The notes beneath the pieces were generated by a model. It made no database searches, was not told the origin of the DNA, and worked only from the letters and a program-made list of their open reading frames with translations. Shown here one piece after another: positions 46,293 to 54,086 of a DNA stretch of 64,000 nt (its first letter is position 1; every line of letters begins with the position of its first letter). Made by a program: the position numbers and the translations under genes. Source of the DNA: Paludisphaera soli (GTDB taxonomy: Bacteria > Planctomycetota > Planctomycetia > Isosphaerales > Isosphaeraceae); contig NZ_JAALJI010000001.1 in the NCBI RefSeq assembly GCF_011064595.1, positions 620,001-684,000 on the forward strand, read 5' to 3'.

Positions 46293-48467
46293 ATGCGAAC
46301 CCGCGACCTTCGGACGGCGGCCCTCGCCTTCTTCGTCTCCACCGGCGCGGCGGCGATCGGCGGCGAGCCCTCGCCCTGGTATCGGCGGACGCTCCTCGGG
46401 ATCGAGGTGGGACCCACCGGCTCGCAGTTCGGCTCGGACCCGTCCGACGTGGGCTACGCGGCGCGGTTCAACGGCCGCGAGGTCGTCCGCCGCTGCGTGG
46501 AGGCGGACGCCGAATACGTGGTCATCTGGGCGCGCGACGGCGAGTACGCCTACTACGACTCCAAGGTGGTCGCCAAGTGCCCCGGCCTCGACAACCGCGA
46601 CGTGCTCCGCGAGACCGTCGACGAGGCGGCTCGCCACGGCCTGCCCGTGATCGCCTACTGCGTCGTCCAGCAGGGTGGACGTTACCTGGCCGAGCATCCC
46701 GAGTTCGCGATGCGCGCCGCCGACGGCGCCGCGATCCCCGGCCGCTTCTGCCTCAACTCGGGCTACCTGGAGACGCTCAAGGCCCTGACCGGCGAGATGC
46801 TCGCCTACGGGATCGACGGCTTCCACGTCGACATGCTCGACCAGGGCTTCGGCACCCCCTACGGCTGCTGGTGCGACGCCTGCCGCAAGCTCTTCGAAGC
46901 CGAGTACGGCTCCGCCCCCCCCTCCGGCCCGACCTGGGACGAGTCCTGGGATCGCATGCTCGCCTTTCGATACGAGACCAGCCGGCGGTTTGAACGCGAA
47001 CTCTACCGCCACGTCAAGGACCTCAAGCCCGAGGCGACGGTGGACTTCAACTACCACGGCAACCCGCCCTTCTCCTTCGAAGTCGGCCAGCGTCCGGTGC
47101 AGCACGGCGGCAACGGCGACTTCCTGACCGGGGAGACCGGCGTCTGGGGGTTCAGCACGCTGGGCGTGGGCCTCAACGCCGAGTTCTACCGCGCCGCGAC
47201 GCCGGGTCGGCCTTTCCAGGTCGCCATCCAGCGCGGGGTGAGGATGTACCACGACCAGACGACCCGGCCGCTGAACGACATCCGCTGGGAGCTTTCCACG
47301 CTCCTGGCCCACGGCGCGTTCGTGACGATGGTGGACAAGACGGGCTACGACGGCGCGCTCGACCCGGTCGCTTACCGCCGCATCGGCGAGGCCTTCCGCG
47401 AGGCCCGGGCCGGCCAGGCCGACCTGGCGGGCACGCCGGTGCGGGACGTCGGGATCTACTTCTCCTCGCGCACCCGCGACTGGTACGGGCGCGAGAAGCC
47501 GGCCCGCGCCTTCCGCGCGTTCCAGGGCGCGCATCGGGCGCTGGTACTGGAGCACATCCCCTGGGGCGTCGCCCTCGACGAGAACGCGACGGCCGAGTCG
47601 CTGGCGGCTTTCCCCGTGGTGATCCTCCCCAACGTCGCGGTCCTGTCGGACGAGGAGGTCGCGCGGTTCCGGGCCTACGTCGAGGCCGGCGGTCGGCTGA
47701 TCGTCACCGGATGGACCGGGGTCCTGGGCTGGCGCGGGGAGCCTCGCGAGGATTCGTCGATGGAAGGCCTGATCGGCGGCCGGCTCGTCCGCCGGCTCGA
47801 CGAGGAAGACGTCCACATGCGGTTCCCCGGCGACGCGACCCCGCCGATGATCGACGGCCTCGAACCGGACTGGCCGTTCCTCGTCGAGGGGCCGGCCGTC
47901 GTCTACGAGGCCACGACGGCGGTGCCCGTCGGCAGGCTCCACGCGCCGCACCGAACGGTCCGCCAGAAGCAGGGGAAGGAAGGGACCTTGTGGCCGATGA
48001 GCGCGGGGGAGGCCGTGGGCCCGGCCGTCCTGATCCACGACGTGGGACGAGGACGGGTGTTGACCTTCGCGGGCTCGCCCGACGCCGCCACGGCAGGCGA
48101 ACACCCGATCGTCGAGGCGCGGAAGCTGCTGGCCAACGCCGTCCGGCTGCTCCATCCGAGCCCGCGCGTCCGCGTGTCGGCGCCGACCTTCGTGGAATTG
48201 GTCGTCACCGACGAGCCAAGCTCCCGGACCCTCCGCGTCCACCTCATCGCCGGCGCGCCGTCGCCGACGACCACGCCCCCCGCGAACCGGCCCTTCGTCA
48301 TCCCCGGCCTCATCGAGGACGCCCCGACGTACCGCGCCCGGATCGTCCTGGACGCCCCGCCCCGGCTGGCTCGGGCGGGCAAGCCCGCCTCGATCGTGAC
48401 CCTCGACGCCGCCGGCGTGTCGGCCGTCGTGGACGACATCCACGACGTGATCGTGATCGAGTATTGA
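46293..48467 (+). CDS. Secreted glycoside-hydrolase-like protein
   Basis: 724 residues from ATG 46293, with a weak signal peptide (MRTRDLRTAALAFFVSTGAA). The N-terminal half is a TIM-barrel in the style of GH29/GH42 relatives: EYVVIWARDGEYAYYDSKVV, PVIAYCVVQQGGRYLAEHPE, YGIDGFHVDMLDQGFGTPYG and DLKPEATVDFNYHGNPP. A beta-galactosidase trimerisation-like segment follows (GVALDENATAESLAAFPVVI, RFRAYVEAGGRLIVTGWTG) and a beta-rich C-terminus. Activity on a polysaccharide is likely, but the bond and sugar are not identifiable. Confidence 0.75.
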   Translation: MRTRDLRTAALAFFVSTGAAAIGGEPSPWYRRTLLGIEVGPTGSQFGSDPSDVGYAARFNGREVVRRCVEADAEYVVIWARDGEYAYYDSKVVAKCPGLDNRDVLRETVDEAARHGLPVIAYCVVQQGGRYLAEHPEFAMRAADGAAIPGRFCLNSGYLETLKALTGEMLAYGIDGFHVDMLDQGFGTPYGCWCDACRKLFEAEYGSAPPSGPTWDESWDRMLAFRYETSRRFERELYRHVKDLKPEATVDFNYHGNPPFSFEVGQRPVQHGGNGDFLTGETGVWGFSTLGVGLNAEFYRAATPGRPFQVAIQRGVRMYHDQTTRPLNDIRWELSTLLAHGAFVTMVDKTGYDGALDPVAYRRIGEAFREARAGQADLAGTPVRDVGIYFSSRTRDWYGREKPARAFRAFQGAHRALVLEHIPWGVALDENATAESLAAFPVVILPNVAVLSDEEVARFRAYVEAGGRLIVTGWTGVLGWRGEPREDSSMEGLIGGRLVRRLDEEDVHMRFPGDATPPMIDGLEPDWPFLVEGPAVVYEATTAVPVGRLHAPHRTVRQKQGKEGTLWPMSAGEAVGPAVLIHDVGRGRVLTFAGSPDAATAGEHPIVEARKLLANAVRLLHPSPRVRVSAPTFVELVVTDEPSSRTLRVHLIAGAPSPTTTPPANRPFVIPGLIEDAPTYRARIVLDAPPRLARAGKPASIVTLDAAGVSAVVDDIHDVIVIEY

Positions 48468-49059
48468 TCGTCGCGACGGATCGGAGCGCCGGGCGCGTCA
48501 AGCCTCCCCATCTCGCGATCCCGGTCCATGGTAAAGGCTGGGGCATCGTGCGCCACGGCCCGGAGAAAACCGCCGCATCCCTCACCGATCCGACGCGGCG
48601 ATATGTGGCTTTTTCGCCGAACGAACCCAATCTCCGGGTGCATCATCACACCCGCAAGCACCAACCACAAAACACCTTACAATTGCAAGAAGCCAAATCG
48701 GCATCGAACGAACGAACCCAATCGAAGCCAGTTCGGAGGGCCTTCGCTAGATCGCAGGCGCCGGGCGTTCGACGGGCCGTCGGGTTAGAATCCTCCTTCG
48801 CTCGGCCGGAAACCGCATACAAAAAAGCGACACTCCTCACCCGACTCCACCGAAACCAGAACTTCGAGAGGGCCGAACCGGGGTCCCCGGGTTCTGCGAA
48901 TCCGTGGATCGGCGTCGGGCCGCTCCCGCGCCGTCGCCGAGATCCCCGGGCGGTCCATGCGGTCTCCGAACCCGTGGCCCCCGAAGATCTTCCCTCGCAT
49001 CTGGGTGGAGTTGCGTGAGGAGCGTCAAAAGGTCCTATCCAGCGAGGCGGAAGATCGTG
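48468..49059. other. 592-base intergenic region with AT-rich core
   Basis: No gene supported. Positions 48600-48730 are visibly AT-richer than the surroundings, with a 15-bp direct repeat (CGAACGAACCCAATC at 48618-48632 and 48709-48723) around CACAAAACACCTTACAATTG. The last part (48800-48860) has an A-run (ACAAAAAAGCG). This looks like a non-coding remnant or repeat unit. No promoter was assigned. Confidence 0.45.
48618..48723 (+). repeat. Pair of 15-bp direct repeats flanking an AT-rich segment
   Basis: CGAACGAACCCAATC occurs exactly at 48618-48632 and 48709-48723, 91 bases apart. The spacer is rich in CA and AA steps and unlike the flanking genes. It may be the footprint of a small mobile element or a repeat unit found elsewhere in the genome. 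Confidence 0.45.
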
Positions 49060-51015
49060 ATGAGACGGACAGCGATCGTGGCGGGTTGGGCGTGGGCCCT
49101 GGTCGTGGCCGGGACAGCCTGGGGTTGGCAGGCGACGAAGGAGCCCGGGCCGATCCGGCCGACGGAGGCCGAGCGTGAGGCGATCGCGGCCAGGACCGCC
49201 GAGCTGGGGGAAGCGCTGGGCTCTCTGGCGGACCGCAACGCCGACATGGTGGCCGACGTCGAAATCGCGCGGAAGGCGGCCGAGTGGGCCCTGCGCCACG
49301 ACGAGTTCTTCGACCTCCGCGACCCGGCCCGGACGCTGAAGATGCTGGACAAGGGGCTGGAACGGGCGAAGTCCCTCTCCGAGGGCCGGGCTCCCTGGGC
49401 CGAGGCGGCGGGCGGCGTGGTCCGAGGCTATCGCTCACGACTCGACGGTTCCGTCCAGCCTTATGCGGTCCTCGTGCCTCCGGCCGCGGCGGGCGCGGGC
49501 CCGCATCGGCTCGACGTGGTCCTGCACGGCCGCGACGGTCGGATCAGCGAAGTCCGATTCTTCGACGCCCACGACGGCAAGCCCGCGCCGGAGGGGCAGA
49601 CCGGCCTCGTGCTCCACGTCTACGGGCGAGGCAACAACGCCTATCGCTGGGCCGGCGAGGCGGACGTCTTCGAGGCCGTCGAGGCCGTCCGGCGGAACTA
49701 CCGGGTCGACGAACGCCGCGTCGTGTTACGAGGCTTCTCCATGGGGGGCGCGGGTGCCTGGCACCTGGGCTTGCACCACCCGAGTCGGTGGTCGTCCGTC
49801 GAGGCCGGCGCGGGGTTCACCGAGACGATCCGCTACGCCAAGCTGCGGGATCCTTCCGAGACCACCCGCAAGCTCCTGCGGATCTATGACGCGGTCGATT
49901 ACGCCCGCAACGCCTTCAACGTCCCCATCGCCGGCTACGGCGGCGAGAAGGACTCGCAGGCCCAGGCCTCGCTGAACATCCTGGGGGCGCTGCAGGCCCA
50001 GGGCGTCGTCATGAAGACCGAGGGACTGGTGACGACCGCCGAGGGCCTCGACTTCCGCCGGATCGTCGGCAAGGACATGGGCCACGCGATCGACAAGGCG
50101 AGCGCGAGCCTGCTGAGGGCCTTCCACGACGAGCGGGCCGCGAAGGGGACCGACCCGCTCCCCTCGCGCATCAGGTTCGTCACCTACACCCTGAAATACC
50201 CCGAGTCCGGCTGGCTCAAGATCCAGCGCCTCGGCGAGCACTACGCCCGGACCACGCTCGACGCCGACCTGGCGGGCGACGTGGCGGACGTCGCGACGAG
50301 CAATGTCGCCGTCCTGACCGTGTCCCGAAGCGCGGCGGCGAAGGTCCACCTCGACGGCCGCGAGTTCCCACTCCGGGATTCGCCCGGCGAGGCCCCCGAG
50401 GTCGCCTTCCGGAAAGGGGGCCAAGGCTGGGAGAGGCTCGACGCCGGCCAGGCCCGCGCGATCGAGGCGAACGCGGATCGCGCGAAGCACCCGGGCGTCC
50501 AGGGGCCGATCGACGACGCCTTCACCGGCCCGTTCCTGTGCGTCCGGGGGAGCGGAACGCCGAACGACCCGCGCGTCCAGAAGTGGGCGGAGGCCCGGCT
50601 TGGGCGGTTCGCCGAGGAATGGGAGCGCTGGATGCGAGGGCGGCTGATCGTGAAGGACGACGTCGAGGTCACCGAGCGGGACATCGAGACCCACAACCTG
50701 ATCCTGTTCGGCGACCCCGGCTCGAACGCCTGGATCCGGAAGCTGGCGCCCGCGATCGGCGTCTCGTGGACCGCCTCGGAATTGATACTCCGAGGTGCCA
50801 CCTATCCCGCGGGCCACGCCCCCGCCCTGATCCAGGCCAACCCCCGCAACCCGCTGCGATACGTCGTCTTCAACTCGGGCCACACGTTCGGGGAGAAGGA
50901 GTATCGCGGGACGAACGCCCTGCTCTACCCCCACCTCGCCGATTTCGCCGTGTTCCGCATCGACCCCGATGAGGAGGTCGTCGCGGATGGGTTCTTCGAC
51001 GAGTCGTGGGAGTGA
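49060..51015 (+). CDS. Secreted prolyl-oligopeptidase-like alpha/beta-hydrolase
   Basis: 651 residues from ATG 49060 with a signal peptide (MRRTAIVAGWAWALVVAGTA). An N-terminal helical region (about 30-110) precedes an alpha/beta-hydrolase with nucleophile elbow VLRGFSMGGAGAWHLGLHH, and the conserved VVLHGRDGRISEVRFFDAHD block at the oxyanion side. The His is probably in IVGKDMGHAIDKA. A C-terminal ~300-residue region (WLKIQRLGEHYART, then NLILFGDPGSNAWI) is family-specific. Peptidase S9-like or esterase. The substrate is unknown. Confidence 0.8.
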   Translation: MRRTAIVAGWAWALVVAGTAWGWQATKEPGPIRPTEAEREAIAARTAELGEALGSLADRNADMVADVEIARKAAEWALRHDEFFDLRDPARTLKMLDKGLERAKSLSEGRAPWAEAAGGVVRGYRSRLDGSVQPYAVLVPPAAAGAGPHRLDVVLHGRDGRISEVRFFDAHDGKPAPEGQTGLVLHVYGRGNNAYRWAGEADVFEAVEAVRRNYRVDERRVVLRGFSMGGAGAWHLGLHHPSRWSSVEAGAGFTETIRYAKLRDPSETTRKLLRIYDAVDYARNAFNVPIAGYGGEKDSQAQASLNILGALQAQGVVMKTEGLVTTAEGLDFRRIVGKDMGHAIDKASASLLRAFHDERAAKGTDPLPSRIRFVTYTLKYPESGWLKIQRLGEHYARTTLDADLAGDVADVATSNVAVLTVSRSAAAKVHLDGREFPLRDSPGEAPEVAFRKGGQGWERLDAGQARAIEANADRAKHPGVQGPIDDAFTGPFLCVRGSGTPNDPRVQKWAEARLGRFAEEWERWMRGRLIVKDDVEVTERDIETHNLILFGDPGSNAWIRKLAPAIGVSWTASELILRGATYPAGHAPALIQANPRNPLRYVVFNSGHTFGEKEYRGTNALLYPHLADFAVFRIDPDEEVVADGFFDESWE

Positions 51016-51037
51016 GCATCGGGGCGAACGGTCGGCG

Positions 51038-51340
51038 TCATCCCCGGAACTTGGTCTTCGGGGCGGCGTCGAGCAGGCTGTGGAAGGTGTGCATGATGTT
51101 GTAGGCGGACAGCTCGCAGAGCAGCCGGGTCACGTCTTCGTGGAGGTCCGGGTCGAGCTGGGGCTCGATCTTCTTCATCAGCTCGACAACCCGGGCCTCC
51201 TGGGACTGAAGTTCGTGCTTCTCGACCTTGCCGTCGGCCATGGCGTCCATGAAACCGCCCAGCTGGGCGGCGTACTCGTGGACCATCGTGGAGTCGCCCT
51301 CGTCGTCGAGCCAGGGCGTGCGGGTCTTGGATTTGGACAT
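51038..51340 (-). CDS. Small hypothetical protein at the end of the PspA/AAA+ cluster, 100 aa
   Basis: 100 residues, ATG 51340. All-helical and highly charged: MVHEYAAQLGGFMDAMADGK, VEKHELQSQEARVVELMKKI and RLLCELSAYNIMHTFHSLLD. No TM segment. It starts 24 bases downstream of the AAA+ gene on the same strand, so it is the last member of the cluster. Small, acidic and helical, it could be an adaptor or regulator of the ATPase, but this is a guess from position only. Confidence 0.65.
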   Translation of the reverse strand: MSKSKTRTPWLDDEGDSTMVHEYAAQLGGFMDAMADGKVEKHELQSQEARVVELMKKIEPQLDPDLHEDVTRLLCELSAYNIMHTFHSLLDAAPKTKFRG

Positions 51341-51364
51341 CGAGTCTCGCTCCGTTCCGTTCTG

Positions 51365-53170
51365 TTATTCCTCGATGACGCGCCGGATGGCGGCCATGCG
51401 TTCCTGGAGTTCGGCCCGCGCGTCGGGCTTTTCCAACCGCTTCCTCCACGCCTCGGGGAGGAATGATTTGGAAGTGCATTCGAGCACGGCGGCCAGCTCC
51501 TGCTTCTCCTTCTCCAGCCCCTGGGCGGAGGGGACGAAGTCGTCGAGCGCCCGCTTCAGGTCCTCGGCCGTCGCCTGCTCGCGATCCTGGGTGAGGGCGA
51601 ATCGCTTGGCCGAGAGGACGATGCCCTCGATGTCGGCCCCGCTGTAGCCGCGCTTGGACAAGCCCTCGGGCAGGAGCGAGGGCTCCATCCGGAACTTGTT
51701 CTTGCGGGCCATGGCGAGGAACATCTCGCGGACCTCGTCGTCGTCGGGCGGGTTGAACAGCGGGAGGTGGACCTCCGCCCTCCCCTGTCGTTTGAGGTCG
51801 ATGGGGAGCAGGTCGGGGCGGCTCGTGAGGAGCATCCAGATGAGCTTGCCGCGATAGCGGGTGTCCCCCATCTGGCTGGCGATCATCGAGAAGACCCGGC
51901 TCGACGTGCCCGAATCGCCGCCACCCTCGCGGTTGCCGAGCGCCGCGTCGGCCTCATCGATCACCACCACGACCGGGCCCATCGCGCGGAGCACCGAGAG
52001 GAGCTGTTCCAGGTTCCCCTCGGTCTCGCCGACGTATTTGGAGCGGAAGTTCCGGAGCTTGACGCACGGGACGCCGACCGAGCCGGCGAAGCACTCGGCC
52101 AGGTAGGTCTTGCCGGTCCCCACCGGCCCGCAGATCAGGTAGCCCATCGGCGCGGCGTCGAGGCGGCCCTTGGCCAGCAGCTTGGCGTCCTCGATGAGCC
52201 GCTCCTTGACGCCGTCGTTGCCGACGAAGTCGTCCATCGTGTGCGGCGGCTCGACGAACTCCACCAGCCCGCGAGCCTGGCGTTCGATGAGCCCCTTCTT
52301 GAGCTTCTTGAGGCTGTCGGCGTCGAGCTTCGCGTGGGCCCTCTCGGCGAGGACCAGCAGGCGTTCCAGGCTGACGAGGTTGAGGCCGCTGGTGAGGTCG
52401 GCTAACTGCTCCGGGCTGAAGTCGGTGAGGTTCCCGAGCTTGCCGTCGCGGCCGTCGAACCACTCGGCGAACGCCCGCCGCTGCGGGGCGTCGGGCATCG
52501 GGACGTTCAGGGCGGCGACGTGCGGGCTGCCCACCAGCCGCTCGTTCACCTCGGCGAGCTGGTCCGACATCAGGCAGAAGGCCATGTTGTTGCGCTTGAT
52601 GTACGGGTTCTGGGCCCACGAGAGGAGCCGGACCAGCCGCGAGCCCAGCGGCCCCGAGAGCTGCGCCAGCTCGCTCGACGGAGCGAGGTACTGGGCGTGG
52701 TCGAACACCACGGCTAGGCTCAGCCGCTTGGCCGGGTCGTCCTGCATCAGGTTCGATTGGATGAGCCGGTCCAGAAGGTCGAGGATCGCGTCCGGGTCGC
52801 GGGGCCAAGTCTTGGGCTCGCCGATCCGCTCGGAGAGGCGGCCGATCATCTTCCGCAGGCGCTCGCCGTCGGCCCCGGCGAAGACCCGGAGGCCGTGGCT
52901 GAGGTCGTGCCGGAGGACGACGTCCCAGTTCCCGAAGAGCTGGGACGTGAGGAAGTCGGCGACGCTCCCGTACGTCGTCGGGGCGTCGCCGGACTGGGGG
53001 ACGAGGTCGTGGACGTTGCCGTGGAGCACGAACAGGCAGCTCGCCCCGGCATAGAACTGCTCGGCCAGCTCCCGCGCCCAGTTGGGGAACCACGCGGGGA
53101 CCACGGCCGCCTTCTCCGGATTCAGCAGGGCCGGCGCGACGGTCTCGACGGCCGAGGGATCGGTGCTCAC
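51365..53170 (-). CDS. Two-module AAA+ ATPase
   Basis: 601 residues. The C-terminal module is a complete AAA+ domain: Walker A GPVGTGKT (348-355), the pore-loop-like KYVGETEGNL (about 379-388), Walker B VVVIDEADAAL (401-411), sensor 1 LLTSRP and sensor-2 region RGYSGADIEGIVLSAK with a C-terminal helical lid. The N-terminal module (about 30-270) looks like a degenerate AAA fold: AVVFDHAQYLAP resembles Walker B, but no Walker A is seen. It sits just upstream of the small gene and 54 bases downstream of PspA, suggesting it remodels PspA assemblies. Confidence 0.85.
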   Translation of the reverse strand: MSTDPSAVETVAPALLNPEKAAVVPAWFPNWARELAEQFYAGASCLFVLHGNVHDLVPQSGDAPTTYGSVADFLTSQLFGNWDVVLRHDLSHGLRVFAGADGERLRKMIGRLSERIGEPKTWPRDPDAILDLLDRLIQSNLMQDDPAKRLSLAVVFDHAQYLAPSSELAQLSGPLGSRLVRLLSWAQNPYIKRNNMAFCLMSDQLAEVNERLVGSPHVAALNVPMPDAPQRRAFAEWFDGRDGKLGNLTDFSPEQLADLTSGLNLVSLERLLVLAERAHAKLDADSLKKLKKGLIERQARGLVEFVEPPHTMDDFVGNDGVKERLIEDAKLLAKGRLDAAPMGYLICGPVGTGKTYLAECFAGSVGVPCVKLRNFRSKYVGETEGNLEQLLSVLRAMGPVVVVIDEADAALGNREGGGDSGTSSRVFSMIASQMGDTRYRGKLIWMLLTSRPDLLPIDLKRQGRAEVHLPLFNPPDDDEVREMFLAMARKNKFRMEPSLLPEGLSKRGYSGADIEGIVLSAKRFALTQDREQATAEDLKRALDDFVPSAQGLEKEKQELAAVLECTSKSFLPEAWRKRLEKPDARAELQERMAAIRRVIEE

Positions 53171-53224
53171 GGGTTCGTGCCTCGATGGGGGAGGAATTTC
53201 GGGGCCGGGCCGGGTCCGATCGGC

Positions 53225-53992
53225 TCAGGGAAGCTCGGGGAGCGGCTCGAGCTGCTTGGTCCGGGCCGCGGGGCCCAGCTGCTTGTCGGCCGGGCCGGCG
53301 CCCACGGTCTCGGGGGTCGCCAGGCCGTTCTCCTTCTCGAAATCGCGAAGCGCGTCCTCGGCGAGGTTCTTCTCGATCGCCATCTCGTGCTTGATGTCCT
53401 CGACCCCTTCGCCCGACAGGTCGGCCGCCACGCGGACCCGGCCCCGATTGCGGTCGATCTGGTCCTGGATGATCTGCTCGGCCTGGCCGAAATCGGTGGT
53501 GACGTTGAAGTTGAACTGGGTGGCGATCTGCGACAGCTCGGCCTCGGCCCGGCTCATCTTGAGGTCGGCGTCGTACTTGGTGATCTTGTGCTTGACCGAC
53601 TCCAGCTTCTCGACGGCGTGCTTGATCTTCAGCAAATTGTTCTGATACGCCTGCTCATGGAGGCCGAGCTGCTTCTCGTTCTCGGACATGTCCTCCTTGG
53701 CGCGGCGGAGGTCCAGGGCGAACTTGGCGGCCCCCTCGCGGTCGCCGGCGTTGAGGAACGCCTTGACCTTGGCCTCCAGGGTGGCGACCACCTTGGAGTG
53801 GTTGTCGACCTGGCGCTGCACCCGCTCGACCAGGGCGCGATACTGGGCCAGGCCCTCCCGACCCTCCTTGAGCTGCTCCACCGAACGGTCGTATTCCAGC
53901 TGCATCTCGGCGATCGGGTCGTAGCCCCGGACCGCGTTGGCGAGCTTGTTGAACTGGGCGGCGATGGCGTTCCAGAGCTTTCCGAGGATCAT
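53225..53992 (-). CDS. pspA: PspA/IM30 family protein
   Basis: 255 residues, start ATG 53992. The N-terminus MILGKLWNAIAAQFNKLANA forms the amphipathic helix that binds membranes. The body is a long coiled coil (DPIAEMQLEYDRSVEQLKEG, LERVQRQVDNHSKVVATLE, QAYQNNLLKIKHAVEKLESV). It is slightly longer than E. coli PspA (222) because of a Pro-rich tail. The family forms ESCRT-III-like rods and rings that repair membranes under stress. Here it lies between the AAA+ ATPase and the giant TPM protein. Confidence 0.9.
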   Translation of the reverse strand: MILGKLWNAIAAQFNKLANAVRGYDPIAEMQLEYDRSVEQLKEGREGLAQYRALVERVQRQVDNHSKVVATLEAKVKAFLNAGDREGAAKFALDLRRAKEDMSENEKQLGLHEQAYQNNLLKIKHAVEKLESVKHKITKYDADLKMSRAEAELSQIATQFNFNVTTDFGQAEQIIQDQIDRNRGRVRVAADLSGEGVEDIKHEMAIEKNLAEDALRDFEKENGLATPETVGAGPADKQLGPAARTKQLEPLPELP

Positions 53993-54086
53993 GGCGTCAC
54001 CCGTGCTTCGTCGTGGAGTGAAGGGAAACCCGTCCGTCCCGTATCGTCTTCGATGGTCGATCCCGAATGTTGGGCCGGTCTGTTGT

